A stretch of DNA of 64,000 bases, taken from the NCBI RefSeq assembly GCF_002102255.1, contig NZ_LQPH01000066.1:62001-126000 (forward strand), in the 5' to 3' direction. The position numbers and the translations under genes are program-made. Positions within the stretch are counted from its first letter, which is position 1. Every line of letters begins with the position of its first letter. The stretch comes from Mycobacterium nebraskense (GTDB lineage: Bacteria > Actinomycetota > Actinomycetes > Mycobacteriales > Mycobacteriaceae). Below the pieces are notes generated by a model. That model was not told where the DNA came from and ran no database searches. It saw only the letters and a list, made by a program, of their open reading frames with translations. This document shows positions 1-9,361 of this stretch, piece by piece.

Positions 1-619
1 AGTGGGTGATGTATTTGGTGTCACTACACGGCCACGGCACGTCTTGTTGGCCGGGCTCGAGCGGAGCCCCGACGGAGTGCAGCGCCTTGACGAAGAAGCC
101 GTCGTCGCCGATCTTCTCCAGAGCGGCCTTGCCCATCCGCGTCATCACCTTCATCGAGACGACGACGTATTCGGAGTCGGTGATCTCCACGCCCAGTTTG
201 GGGTCGTCGGCGCCGAGCGGGCCCATGCAGAACGGCACCACATACATGGTGCGGCCGCGCATGCAGCCGCGGTACAGGTCCGTCAGGGCCGACCGCATCT
301 CGGCGGGTTCCATCCAGTTGTTCGTCGGCCCGGCGTCGATCTCCCGCTCGGAACAGATGAAGGTCCGCGACTCCACCCGCGCGACGTCAGACGGGTCGGA
401 CAACGCCAGGAAGGAGTTCGGGTACTCCTTGGGGTTCAGCCGCGTGAACGTGCCCGCCTCGACGAGCTGATCCGTCAGCCGCTGCCACTCCTCGTCGGAG
501 CCATCAGCGAAAACCACCCGCTCCGGCTGGGTCAGCTCGGCGACCTCCTGTACCCACGACAACAGCCCCTGATGCTTCGTGGGTGCAGTATCCAAACCGG
601 GAATGGTCGCTGAGGTCAT
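1..619 (-). CDS. pckA: Phosphoenolpyruvate carboxykinase (GTP), N-terminal part
   Basis: Encodes the first 206 residues of GTP-dependent PEP carboxykinase, which interconverts oxaloacetate and phosphoenolpyruvate in the cytosol for gluconeogenesis. The protein opens [20 protein letters not shown] and contains the family-typical stretch around [20 protein letters not shown]. The ATG at 619 has an AGGAG ribosome binding site about 6 bases upstream. The remaining two thirds of the roughly 606-residue enzyme, including the nucleotide-binding loops, lie beyond the left window edge, so truncation is only by the window. It is co-directional with the two GTPase-like genes upstream, separated by 148 bp that should hold its promoter. 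Identity is from recognition of the M. tuberculosis PckA N-terminus. Confidence 0.95.
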   Translation of the reverse strand, partial: MTSATIPGLDTAPTKHQGLLSWVQEVAELTQPERVVFADGSDEEWQRLTDQLVEAGTFTRLNPKEYPNSFLALSDPSDVARVESRTFICSEREIDAGPTNNWMEPAEMRSALTDLYRGCMRGRTMYVVPFCMGPLGADDPKLGVEITDSEYVVVSMKVMTRMGKAALEKIGDDGFFVKALHSVGAPLEPGQQDVPWPCSDTKYITH

Positions 620-767
620 CGAAGTCTCCTGAATTCTTCTGCGTCTCGGGCTTCTCTTTAGCGCCTATCGCGTATGCGGTCGCCCACACAACGGTTGGCA
701 TGGTGGCGTTAACTACAGGTTATCGTGAGCACCTTGTCGGGGAAGTCTCGGGCAGGTATAAGCCTTC

Positions 768-2345
768 TCACAACAACGATTCAGAAGATCCCGCAGAATC
801 GTCATCCCCGCTCCTCGAAGCCGGTTTTTCGGTTGCTTCGGTTTCCCCGTCCTTTTTCAGGTCCGAAGCGGAATCGTCGGGTGGATATATACCCGATTCA
901 CCCAGTTCTGCACGCACGGCGTCCAGGGCCGTCAGCACCGTCGGCATCTCCCGGTCCCGTTCGGCGGTGGCCCGGGACGCGGCCATCGCGTGCGCGCGCA
1001 GCTCGCGGTCGATGGCGCTGACCTGCTCGCTCACCTCGGCGTTCTCGACCTCGTCCTGAGCCAGGACCGCCTTGGTCAGCACCGACTCGGCCACCAGAAC
1101 GCGGGTGGCGACCAACTCCTCCGCCACCGACCGCAGCGTGGAGGTCACGTCGCCCGCCCAGCGGTCCAGCAACGCCCGGTCGCGCAGCAGGCTGCGGATG
1201 TTGATCACCAGCAGGGTGACCGCCAGCCCGATCGCCACGCAGGTCAGCGCCGCGGCGACGGACAGCGCGGGGCTGAGCCGGGCGGCCAGCCCGCTCATCA
1301 GCCGGCTCAGCGTCAGCGCAACGCCCAGGCCGAACCCGGCACCCAGCAGCATCATCAGCCAGGTTTCGTGCCGCCGCGATTTCAGCGGGGGAGGCGGGAC
1401 GTCGACCGTCGGCAGCGTCTCGAGGGCAGGCAGGGTCGTCGACACCCCCACCACCTGCGCAACCTCCGCGAGGTGGGTGGCGGTGCCTTCGTTCACTTCG
1501 GCGACCACCTCGTCCAGCCGGCCACGCGTGTGCGCCTCGAAACCGGGCACGTTGCGCCGGGACAGTCCCGCGGCGTCTTCCTGTAGTTCGCTGCGCACCG
1601 AGGAGCAACGGTTGCGCGCGAAGTGGGACAGCTGGACCCGCGCCTGCTGGATCTGACCGCGCAGCGTGATGGTGCGCTCGGTTTTCGCCTCGCGCCGCTG
1701 CCGCAGGGCCGTGCTGCGCTCGTCGCGCAACGCGTCGACCCGCGCCCGCCGCCCGGCGCCGTCGGCATCGCGGTCGATCCGCTGCGCGACGGTCTTGAGC
1801 CGAAACTCCCAGGCCCGTAGCCTGTTTCGGCGCGCGAGTTCGGGGTCGGCCAGCCGCTTCGCGAGGGTCTCCACCAACTCGTCGACGTCCGGCTCACCGA
1901 GGTCGGGCAACGCGGCCGCGCCCACCCAGGGCACGCCGCCATAGCGCGCCGCGTGCGCGGCCAGCGTCTCGCGGTTGGCGACGAGGACGTCGCGCCAGGC
2001 GCGATGGACGTCGATCTTGGACACCACACCGACCACCACATCGGTGTGCGCGGCCGCGGCGTCCAGCAGCGCGCAGTCGGACTCGGTGAGATGGGCCGCC
2101 GCGGAGACGACGAAGACCACGGCCATCGGAACCTCGCCGGGTGCCAGCTCCGCCGACTCGACGAACTTGTGCTCCGGGAGCCGTTCACGCAGCGCCGCGG
2201 CCACCGCGCTCACCCCGGCCATCCACGGTCCGGTCACCAGCACCACGTCACAGCGGTGGACGGCCGGGACATCCAGCTCCGGCCCGATGCCCGCCACCAG
2301 CGCGTCGACTTGAGCGGCCGGATCGTCGTGCTGCTCGCCGCTCAC
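768..2345 (-). CDS. GTPase-like (dynamin-like) membrane protein, Rv0210-type
   Basis: A 525-residue protein starting at GTG 2345, which overlaps the stop of the preceding gene by four bases (GTGA). The N-terminal half looks like a GTPase fold. A P-loop-like GPWMAGVS lies at residues 39-46, where the usual lysine is valine, and a G4-like SKID lies at 108-111. A long charged, coiled-coil-prone middle follows, then two hydrophobic segments (approximately residues 345-365 and 375-400) and another helical region. This layout resembles bacterial dynamin-like or YfjP-type membrane GTPases. It is translationally coupled to a similar GTPase-like gene, so the two products probably act together at the membrane. 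Function is not established; the missing Walker A lysine makes hydrolysis doubtful. Confidence 0.85.
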   Translation of the reverse strand: MSGEQHDDPAAQVDALVAGIGPELDVPAVHRCDVVLVTGPWMAGVSAVAAALRERLPEHKFVESAELAPGEVPMAVVFVVSAAAHLTESDCALLDAAAAHTDVVVGVVSKIDVHRAWRDVLVANRETLAAHAARYGGVPWVGAAALPDLGEPDVDELVETLAKRLADPELARRNRLRAWEFRLKTVAQRIDRDADGAGRRARVDALRDERSTALRQRREAKTERTITLRGQIQQARVQLSHFARNRCSSVRSELQEDAAGLSRRNVPGFEAHTRGRLDEVVAEVNEGTATHLAEVAQVVGVSTTLPALETLPTVDVPPPPLKSRRHETWLMMLLGAGFGLGVALTLSRLMSGLAARLSPALSVAAALTCVAIGLAVTLLVINIRSLLRDRALLDRWAGDVTSTLRSVAEELVATRVLVAESVLTKAVLAQDEVENAEVSEQVSAIDRELRAHAMAASRATAERDREMPTVLTALDAVRAELGESGIYPPDDSASDLKKDGETEATEKPASRSGDDDSAGSSESLL

Positions 2346-3364
2346 CGCCGGTCCCCCAGCGGCCCCCCGGGCAGCGACCCGCAGGCCTGCGACCACAGCC
2401 GCATCGATCCCCGGGCAATGTCCGCGCCGCAGGCGCGGTGCAGGTCGCTCACCGACGCGCGGCTGTAGCGCTGCCACCGCACCGCGCGCGGCAGGTGCGC
2501 GGACGGGTCGCGGTCCCAATCAGCGGGTCCAGAATTGTCCGGGTCCAGCCCGGCCGCCTCGGCCAGGTCGACCGCCGCCCCCATCCGTGCGACCACCGTT
2601 GCGTCGCGGGACAGGAATCCGCTGATCGTCTCTGCAGGTTCGTCCGATCCGACGGCCAGCGCCTCCAACTCCGTGACGGCGTCCAGCACCCGCTGGTAGC
2701 GCACCTCGGCACCGGCCATCGAGATGCGGGACAGCACGGCGTCGACGCCGCTCGTCCGGCGCAGCAGGGTGCGCACTTGCGCCGCCGTCCTGCCCTGCCG
2801 GACCGCGGCGACGCCGAGCGCGATGCCGAACAGGTCCAGGGTGTCCAGCAACCGCAGCCGCACGTCGGCCGGCACGGGGTTGTCCGCCGCCATGAACCCG
2901 GCGAACGAGCCGTCGAGGGCGGCGGCCGCCCCGGGATGCGCGGCCAGCGTCTGCAGCGCCGCCCACACCGGGGCGTCCAGGTCGTCGAGCGCGGCGACCG
3001 CGAGCAGGCCCGTCATCGGAACCATGGGCGCGCCCACCAGGGCGGCAAGCTCCGCGCAACGCGTTCGCGCCGCAGCGATCGGCCCGTCGCCGCGGGAGAG
3101 TGACCCGGCCAGGTCCGCCTTGTTCAGCACCGCCAACACCGGGCGTCCGGCGGCGGCGATCGCGTCGATGTCTTCCGGCTTGACCACCTCGGTGACCACG
3201 TACACGACGACGTCGGCATCACGCGCGTCGGCGGTTGTGACCGAGATGCCCGCGGCGACTCCGGCGCGGTCCAGCGCGCGGGCCACCGTGCCGCGACCCA
3301 CTCCGCGACGTCCGCGAACCAGCACGCGAAGCGGTGCGGCCGTTCGCTCTGCGATGGCCGTCAC
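2342..3364 (-). CDS. GTPase-like protein, Rv0209-type
   Basis: A 340-residue protein with a degenerate P-loop, GRRGVGRGT at residues 18-26 (arginine replaces the Walker A lysine), and a clear G4 motif NKAD at 81-84. The rest is alpha-helical without membrane segments. It precedes and overlaps the second GTPase-like gene, so the pair resembles side-by-side bacterial dynamin-like proteins. The listed start is GTG 3364. The frame stays open upstream to about 3437 with protein-like sequence (INNFADELARFAAGHADPRV) but has no ATG, GTG or TTG, and GTG 3364 has no obvious ribosome binding site. The true start is therefore uncertain. Biological role is unknown. Confidence 0.8.
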   Translation of the reverse strand: MTAIAERTAAPLRVLVRGRRGVGRGTVARALDRAGVAAGISVTTADARDADVVVYVVTEVVKPEDIDAIAAAGRPVLAVLNKADLAGSLSRGDGPIAAARTRCAELAALVGAPMVPMTGLLAVAALDDLDAPVWAALQTLAAHPGAAAALDGSFAGFMAADNPVPADVRLRLLDTLDLFGIALGVAAVRQGRTAAQVRTLLRRTSGVDAVLSRISMAGAEVRYQRVLDAVTELEALAVGSDEPAETISGFLSRDATVVARMGAAVDLAEAAGLDPDNSGPADWDRDPSAHLPRAVRWQRYSRASVSDLHRACGADIARGSMRLWSQACGSLPGGPLGDRR

Positions 3365-3608
3365 GCGCGGGTCGGCGTGGCCGGCGGCAAAACGCGCCAG
3401 CTCGTCGGCGAAATTATTGATGTCCTTGTCCCCTCATACCCTCCCCGTTCGGTCCCGTTCCGCTCGAAGGATCCGACCCGGGGGCCGATCGGGTCCCACC
3501 GAATGGTGGCACTTGCGTCACTTTGATGCGAGCCACCGTTTGACTGTTACCAGCTCAAGGCAACTGTTGGGTATCAATCTGGACCAGGGGCGGCTACATC
3601 ACCGGTTT
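3365..3608. promoter_or_regulatory. Divergent intergenic region, GTPase-like pair / trmB
   Basis: This 244-bp gap separates the minus-strand GTPase-like operon from the plus-strand trmB operon and must hold promoters in both directions. Its first part probably encodes the real N-terminus of the left-hand gene. An AT-richer stretch lies around 3535-3575. No convincing palindrome was seen. Confidence 0.4.
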
Positions 3609-4400
3609 ATGGGCCACCATGGACAAATGCATGCGCAACCCGGGGTGGGAGTGTGCCCGGACGCGCCGGAGGAGGAGTCGGACGACCGTCGCGACCAGCG
3701 CTATCTTCCGGCATCGACCTTTCGCTCCCGACGTTCCGCCCTTTCCGACGCCCAGCGGCAGACCTGGGAACGGCTGTGGCCTGAGCTGGGCTTATCGTTG
3801 GGCGCCCCGGCAGGGGAAGGCCCCGGCGGTGGGGAGCCGCCGCTGGACACCCGCGCATGGTTCGGCCGCCAGGCGCCGCTGGTGCTCGAGATCGGTTGCG
3901 GCAGTGGCACATCGACGCTGGCGATGGCGAAGGACGAGCCCGATATAGATGTGATCGCGGTGGAAGTCTACAAGCGGGGGCTGGCGCAGCTGCTGTGCGC
4001 GATCGACCGCGAGGGGGTCGGCAACATCCGCCTGATCCGCGGCAACGGCGTCGACGTGCTGCAGCGGCTGATCCCCCCCGGTTCGCTGACCGGCGTCCGC
4101 GTCTTCTTCCCCGATCCCTGGCCGAAGGCCCGTCACCACAAGCGCCGGTTTCTGCAGCCGGGCACGATTGGCCTGATCGCCGACCGGTTACTCCCTGGTG
4201 GTGTCCTCCATGTCGCGACGGACCATCCCGGCTACGCCGAACACATCGGCGAGGTCGGCGATGCCGAGCCGCGGCTGCGTCGCGCCGACCCCACCAGCAG
4301 GCTGCCGATCTCGGTGGTGCGGCCGACCACCAAATACGAGACGAAGGCCCACGAGGCGGGTAGCGCCGTGACCGAATTCATCTGGCTACGACATGAGTAG
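3609..4400 (+). CDS. trmB: tRNA (guanine-N7-)-methyltransferase
   Basis: Methylates N7 of G46 in the variable loop of tRNAs using S-adenosylmethionine. The 263-residue length equals what I recall for the M. tuberculosis protein, which also starts with a HHGQMHAQPGVG sequence, and this fixes the ATG at 3609. The SAM-binding motif VLEIGCGSGTST lies near residue 95. The TrmB signature FFPDPWPKARHHKRR lies near residue 168, and TKYETKAH near the C-terminus. It is the first gene of a plus-strand run followed 3 bases later by the NYN-domain gene and then mmpL3. The longer open frame extending 5' to 2724 is read-through on the antisense strand of the GTPase-like gene and is not coding. Confidence 0.95.
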   Translation: MGHHGQMHAQPGVGVCPDAPEEESDDRRDQRYLPASTFRSRRSALSDAQRQTWERLWPELGLSLGAPAGEGPGGGEPPLDTRAWFGRQAPLVLEIGCGSGTSTLAMAKDEPDIDVIAVEVYKRGLAQLLCAIDREGVGNIRLIRGNGVDVLQRLIPPGSLTGVRVFFPDPWPKARHHKRRFLQPGTIGLIADRLLPGGVLHVATDHPGYAEHIGEVGDAEPRLRRADPTSRLPISVVRPTTKYETKAHEAGSAVTEFIWLRHE

Positions 4401-4403
4401 GCG

Positions 4404-5114
4404 ATGACCATGAGCCTGGCGGAAGAACAGACCGCAGCAGAATCCGTGGCGGTGTTGTCCGACGATGCGCTGGGAACCTTCCCACCGCCGCCGGGCGGAC
4501 GCGTCTTGCTGGTGTGGGATGCGCCCAACCTCGACATGGGGCTCGGCTCGATCCTGGGTCGACGCCCCACCGCCCTGGAGCGCCCGCGGTTCGACGCCCT
4601 GGGGCGCTGGCTGCTGGCGCGCACGGCCGAGGTCAGTGCCGGCCGGCCGGGTGTCGTGGTCGAACCCGAGGCCACCGTCTTCACCAACATCGCTCCGGGC
4701 AGCGCCGACGTGGTCCGCCCCTGGGTGGACGCCCTTCGTAATGTGGGGTTCGCGGTCTTCGCCAAACCGAAGATCGACGAGGACAGCGACGTCGACCGCG
4801 ACATGCTCGCCCACATCGAACTGCGGCGCAGCGAAGGGCTGGCGGCGCTGGTGGTGGCTTCGGCCGACGGGCAGGCGTTTCGTCAACCGCTGGAGGAAAT
4901 AGCACGCTCCGGAGTCACCGTTCAAGTCATCGGATTTCGCGAACATGCGAGTTGGGCACTAGCGTCGGATACCTTGGACTTTGTCGACCTGGAAGACATC
5001 AGCGGTGTGTTCCGGGAGCCGTTACCGCGAATTGGCCTAGATTCGCTGCCTGATCAGGGAGCATGGCTGCAGCCGTTCCGGCCGCTGTCCGCTCTGTTGA
5101 CCGCGCGTGTGTGA
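4404..5114 (+). CDS. NYN-domain (PIN-like) putative RNase, Rv0207c-type
   Basis: A 236-residue cytosolic protein with a NYN/LabA-like domain of the PIN-nuclease superfamily. The acidic opening motif is VLLVWDAPNLDMGL near residues 33-46, and later conserved acidic positions (IDEDSDVDRDML) fit metal-dependent RNA cleavage; activity is inferred, not shown. It begins 3 bases after trmB, so the two are probably co-transcribed, which would suit a role in RNA metabolism. A second in-frame ATG lies two codons downstream (MTMSL). It is followed after 49 bp by mmpL3. Confidence 0.85.
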   Translation: MTMSLAEEQTAAESVAVLSDDALGTFPPPPGGRVLLVWDAPNLDMGLGSILGRRPTALERPRFDALGRWLLARTAEVSAGRPGVVVEPEATVFTNIAPGSADVVRPWVDALRNVGFAVFAKPKIDEDSDVDRDMLAHIELRRSEGLAALVVASADGQAFRQPLEEIARSGVTVQVIGFREHASWALASDTLDFVDLEDISGVFREPLPRIGLDSLPDQGAWLQPFRPLSALLTARV

Positions 5115-5163
5115 CACTGGAAAACCGATGCGCGGGTCGTTAACGATCCAGTAAGGAGCTTGC

Positions 5164-8043
5164 GTGTTCGCCTGGTGGGGTCGAACTGTGTACCGCTACC
5201 GGTACATCGTGATCGGGGTCACGGTAGCCCTGTGCCTGCTGGGGGGCGTTTTCGGGCTCAGCCTCGGCAAGCATGTCACACAGAGCGGCTTCTACGACGA
5301 GGGCAGTCAGTCCGTGAAGGCCTCGGTGCTGGGTGACCAGACGTACGGCCGCGACCGCACCAGTCACGTCGTCGCCACCTTCACAGCTCCCAACGGCAAA
5401 ACGGTCGATGACGCGGCATGGCGGGACAAAATCGTCGGCGAACTCAACAAGTTCAAGACCGACCACCCCGACCAGGTCGTCGGCTGGGCCGGCTGGCTGG
5501 CGGCGCCCGAAAGCACGAACCCCTTGATCAAAGGAATGGTCAGCGAGGACCGGAAGCACACCTTCGTGTCCATCCCCCTGAAGGGCGACGACGACGACAC
5601 CATCCTCAATAACTACAAAGCCATCGCGCCCGACTTGCAGAAGCTCAACGGCGGCACGGTGGCACTCGCCGGCCTGGAGCCGATCGCCAACGCCCTGACC
5701 GGCACCATCGCCACGGACCAGCGGCGCATGGAGGTGCTGGCGCTGCCGTTGGTGACGGTGGTGCTGTTCCTGGTGTTCGGGGGCGCGGTCGCGGCCGGCC
5801 TGCCGGCCATCGTGGGTGGGCTCAGCATCGCGGGCGCGCTGGGCATCCTGCGCCTGGTCGCCATGTTCGGGCCGGTGCATTTCTTCGCCCAGCCGGTGGT
5901 GTCGCTGATCGGCCTGGGTATCGCCATCGACTACGGACTGTTCGTGGTGAGCCGGTTCCGGGAGGAGATCGCCGAGGGCTACGACACCGAGGCCGCCGTG
6001 CGCCGGACCGTGATGACGGCCGGTCGCACCGTGACGTTTTCTGCGGTGCTGATCATCGCGTCGAGCGCCAGCCTGCTCGTCTTGCCGCAGGGTTTCGTGC
6101 ACTCGCTGACCTACGCGATCTTCGCCGCGGTGGGACTGGCCGCGTTGCTGTCGATCACGTTTCTGCCGGCCTGCCTGGGCATCCTCGGGCGCCACGTCGA
6201 CGCGCTGGGCGTGCGGACCGCCTTCCGGGTGCCCTTCCTGCGGAACTGGAAGTATTCCCGCGCCTACCTGAACTGGCTGGCCGACCGGCTGCAGAAGACC
6301 AAGACCCGTGAAGAGGTCGAGGCCGGGTTCTGGGGCAAGCTGGTCAACTTCGTGATGAAGCGGCCGCTGGCCTTCGCCATCCCGATCGCCGTCGGCATGA
6401 TCCTGCTGGTCATCCCGCTGAGCAACCTGTCGTTCGGCGGCATGAGCGAAAAGTATTTGCCGCCAAGCAATTCGGTGCGCCAGGCCCAGGAGCACTTCGA
6501 CAAGCTCTTCCCCGGATACCGGACCGAGCAGCTGACCGTGGTCATGCAGAACACCAACCACAGCAAGGTGACCGACCAGCAGGTCGCCGACATCCGCAAC
6601 AGGATCGCGGGGATCAACGGGTTCACCGACAAGACGTGGGAGGAGCGGCCCTGCCCCACCATCGCCGGCAACCCCTGCGTCGCCGGCCCGAACGGGACAA
6701 GCGTGCCCAAAGACGGCGCGGTGCGGGTGATCCAGAACGGCCTGTCGAATCGCAATGACGCCGCCAAGAAGATCAGCGAACTCCGGGCGATAAACCCGCC
6801 GAAGGGCCTCAACCTCTATATCGGCGGCACCCCCGCCCTGGAGCAGGACAGCATCCACAGCCTGTTCGACAAGGCTCCGCTGATGCTGGTGCTGTTGCTC
6901 ACCGCCACCATGCTGTTGATGTTCCTGGCGTTCGGATCGGTGGTGTTGCCGATCAAGGCCGCGGTGATGAGCGCGCTGACGCTCGGGTCCACGATGGGCA
7001 TCCTGACGTGGATCTTCGTCGACGGGCACTTCTCGCATTGGCTGAACTTCACGCCGACGCCGCTGATGGTGGTGCTCATCGCGCTGGTCGTCGCGGTGGG
7101 CTTCGGCCTGGCCACCGACTACGAGGTGTTCCTGGTGTCCCGCATGGTCGAGGCGCGCGAACGGGGCATGTCGACCGCCGAGGCCATCCGGATCGGCACC
7201 GCGACCACCGGGCGGCTGATCACCGCCGCCGCGCTGGTCCTCGCCGTGGTCGCCGGTTCGTTCGTCTTCTCCGACCTCGTGTTGATGAAATATTTGGCGT
7301 TCGGCCTGATGGCGGCGCTGTTGTTGGACGCGACCGTGGTCCGCATGTTCCTGGTCCCGTCGGTGATGAAGCTGCTCGGCGACGACTGCTGGTGGGCCCC
7401 GCGCTGGGCCAGGCGGCTGCAGAACCGGATCGGGCTGGGCGAGATCGACCTGCCCGACGAGCGCAAGCGGCCGACCCTCAACGGGCGGCCCGCACGGCCG
7501 CCGGTGGCGGCCAGCCTGGTCGCCGCCGCGCCGCGTCCGCCGCACGACCCCACGCACCCCGCCGCCCTCGAGCCGTCGCGCGCGACCCGTCCGGGCCCGG
7601 CCGAACCCAAACCCGCCCAGGACGTACCCGCGGGTGCGCCGCGCGCCGCGGCACCCTCGGCCGATGCCGCCAACACCACGCGCCTGCAGACGCGGCCCGG
7701 TCAGCCGACGGAGGCCAAGACCACGCGGCTCTCGGTGCCCAACGCCGCCCCCGCCAACCCGGCGCCCGCACGACCTCCCGCCCCGGGGCCGGCGGCGCCG
7801 CCCCCGCCACCGTCCGGCGGCCAAACCCGGGCAATTCCGGTGCCTACCAACCGTTCTGACGACAAGGGCGATGCGGCCGACCCCACCACCGCCTTCCCGT
7901 CCACGCGGTCCCAGGGAGACGACTCCGACCCGGCCACGGAAAAGCTGAACTCCCGGGGTGAGAACGGCGACGCGCGCCAGCGCCGACGCTCCGGCGGCGG
8001 CCTGTCCGCCCAGGACCTGCTGCGTCGCGAGGGACGGCTGTAG
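5164..8043 (+). CDS. mmpL3: Trehalose monomycolate transporter MmpL3
   Basis: RND-family inner-membrane flippase for trehalose monomycolate, essential for building the mycobacterial outer membrane and the target of many inhibitors. The 959-residue protein starts at GTG 5164 with a strong AAGGAG site about 7 bases upstream. It has two six-helix RND halves, each after a periplasmic porter domain. The proton-relay Asp-Tyr pairs are present: D256/Y257 (AIDYGLF) and D652/Y653 (ATDYEVF). From about residue 760 a roughly 200-residue cytosolic tail rich in Pro, Ala, Arg and Thr follows, as in M. tuberculosis (944 residues). It ends four bases before the convergent gene. Confidence 0.97.
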   Translation: MFAWWGRTVYRYRYIVIGVTVALCLLGGVFGLSLGKHVTQSGFYDEGSQSVKASVLGDQTYGRDRTSHVVATFTAPNGKTVDDAAWRDKIVGELNKFKTDHPDQVVGWAGWLAAPESTNPLIKGMVSEDRKHTFVSIPLKGDDDDTILNNYKAIAPDLQKLNGGTVALAGLEPIANALTGTIATDQRRMEVLALPLVTVVLFLVFGGAVAAGLPAIVGGLSIAGALGILRLVAMFGPVHFFAQPVVSLIGLGIAIDYGLFVVSRFREEIAEGYDTEAAVRRTVMTAGRTVTFSAVLIIASSASLLVLPQGFVHSLTYAIFAAVGLAALLSITFLPACLGILGRHVDALGVRTAFRVPFLRNWKYSRAYLNWLADRLQKTKTREEVEAGFWGKLVNFVMKRPLAFAIPIAVGMILLVIPLSNLSFGGMSEKYLPPSNSVRQAQEHFDKLFPGYRTEQLTVVMQNTNHSKVTDQQVADIRNRIAGINGFTDKTWEERPCPTIAGNPCVAGPNGTSVPKDGAVRVIQNGLSNRNDAAKKISELRAINPPKGLNLYIGGTPALEQDSIHSLFDKAPLMLVLLLTATMLLMFLAFGSVVLPIKAAVMSALTLGSTMGILTWIFVDGHFSHWLNFTPTPLMVVLIALVVAVGFGLATDYEVFLVSRMVEARERGMSTAEAIRIGTATTGRLITAAALVLAVVAGSFVFSDLVLMKYLAFGLMAALLLDATVVRMFLVPSVMKLLGDDCWWAPRWARRLQNRIGLGEIDLPDERKRPTLNGRPARPPVAASLVAAAPRPPHDPTHPAALEPSRATRPGPAEPKPAQDVPAGAPRAAAPSADAANTTRLQTRPGQPTEAKTTRLSVPNAAPANPAPARPPAPGPAAPPPPPSGGQTRAIPVPTNRSDDKGDAADPTTAFPSTRSQGDDSDPATEKLNSRGENGDARQRRRSGGGLSAQDLLRREGRL

Positions 8044-8047
8044 GCCC

Positions 8048-9205
8048 CTAGGAACCCGAGCCGGACTTCGCCTCGGGCTCGTCCGGTTCCGCCTGCACGA
8101 TCCCGCCGCCCTCGTCGGCCTCTTCGGTCTGCTTCTCGGCTTCGGCGGCCGGATCCGGGGCGAGCAGCACCTGCATCGCGTTGTTGAAGAACGCGACCGT
8201 CGGCACGGCCAGCAGCGCACCGATGATTCCGGCGAGTACGCCGCCGGTGGAGATGGCCAACACCACCCCGAGCGGGTGAATCGAGACTGCGCGGCCCATC
8301 ACCAGCGGCTGCAGCACATGGGCCTCGAGTTGGTTCACCGCAATAAGCACCCCCAGCGTGATCAGTGCGTAGACGATGCCCTTGGCCAGCAACGCCACCA
8401 CGACGGCCACCAAGCCAGAGATCAGAGCACCGACGAGCGGGATGAAGGCACCCAGGAAGACCAGCGAAGCCAGCGGCAGCGCCAGCGGGATGCCCATGAT
8501 CGCCAGGCCCGTGCCGACCCCGGCCGCATCGGTGAACGCCACCAGAAAGGTGGCCCGCACATACGCGGTCAGCGACGCGTATCCGGCGCGGCCCGCCTCG
8601 CTCACCCGGTCGCGGACGTCGGCCGGGAAGATCTTGGACACGTAGGCCCAGATGTTGCGCCCGCCGTAGAGGAAGAAGATCAGCGTGAACAGCACCAACA
8701 CCGCCGCGGTGACAAGCTCGGTGATGGTGGCCGCGGTGGACAGGGCGCCGCTTTCCAGCTTCGCCTGATTGTTGCGCAGCGCCTCGATCGCGGCGTTGCC
8801 CGCGTTGTCGATCTGTTCGCTGCGCAGGTGTGCCGGCCCGTGGATCAGCCAGCGCCGGGTGGACTCGATGCTGCGGGTCACCTGTTCGGTCAGGCCCGGC
8901 AGACCGTCGATGAACTGAATGACGACGAACGCCAGGATGCCGCCCAGGATCGCGAACCCGCCCAGCAGCACCATCGCCACCGCCCCACCGCGGGGCCAAC
9001 CGCGCCGGTCCAGCCAGTCCACCACCGGCAGCAGCAGCGCGCTGACCAGCAGCGCCACCAGCACCGGGACGACGATGATCTCGATCTTCTTGACCACCCA
9101 CAGCAGGGCGATCAGGGCGGCGAGGATGACCAGCAAACGCCAGGCCCAGGCTGCGGTCTTGCGGACAAGGGGTTCGACCGAGGCGTCGTCGGTGTTTGCC
9201 GGCAT
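8048..9205 (-). CDS. AI-2E family transporter-like membrane protein, Rv0205-type
   Basis: A 385-residue polytopic protein of the AI-2E transporter (PerM/TqsA-like) family with about 7-8 hydrophobic helices. The family-typical C-terminal stretch is present ([20 protein letters not shown], then a [15 protein letters not shown] segment), followed by an acidic cytosolic tail. Members are putative transporters; the substrate here is unknown. It is convergent with mmpL3 (4-bp gap) and divergent from the YbhN-like gene, so it is transcribed alone. The start at ATG 9205 gives a hydrophilic N-terminus before the first helix. Confidence 0.85.
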   Translation of the reverse strand: MPANTDDASVEPLVRKTAAWAWRLLVILAALIALLWVVKKIEIIVVPVLVALLVSALLLPVVDWLDRRGWPRGGAVAMVLLGGFAILGGILAFVVIQFIDGLPGLTEQVTRSIESTRRWLIHGPAHLRSEQIDNAGNAAIEALRNNQAKLESGALSTAATITELVTAAVLVLFTLIFFLYGGRNIWAYVSKIFPADVRDRVSEAGRAGYASLTAYVRATFLVAFTDAAGVGTGLAIMGIPLALPLASLVFLGAFIPLVGALISGLVAVVVALLAKGIVYALITLGVLIAVNQLEAHVLQPLVMGRAVSIHPLGVVLAISTGGVLAGIIGALLAVPTVAFFNNAMQVLLAPDPAAEAEKQTEEADEGGGIVQAEPDEPEAKSGSGS

Positions 9206-9361
9206 TGGGTGAGCCTATCCGGCGCGGGGCGCCGCCAAACGTACGCGGACCCGTCCGTCGTCGGCCGGGCGCGGCCACGCCGGCACGATCCGGTTACGAC
9301 GACGACACGGTCGGCGCCGCGCGGCGATCCCCGCGCCACCTGCACCGTTACCCTAAATCAC

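Noticed and set aside
5140..8220. 1026-codon open frame on the minus strand covering mmpL3
   Set aside because: It is the antisense of a strongly conserved, well-recognised gene. The translation is low-complexity (Arg, Gly, His, Gln runs) and has no recognisable domain, as expected for a GC-rich shadow frame.
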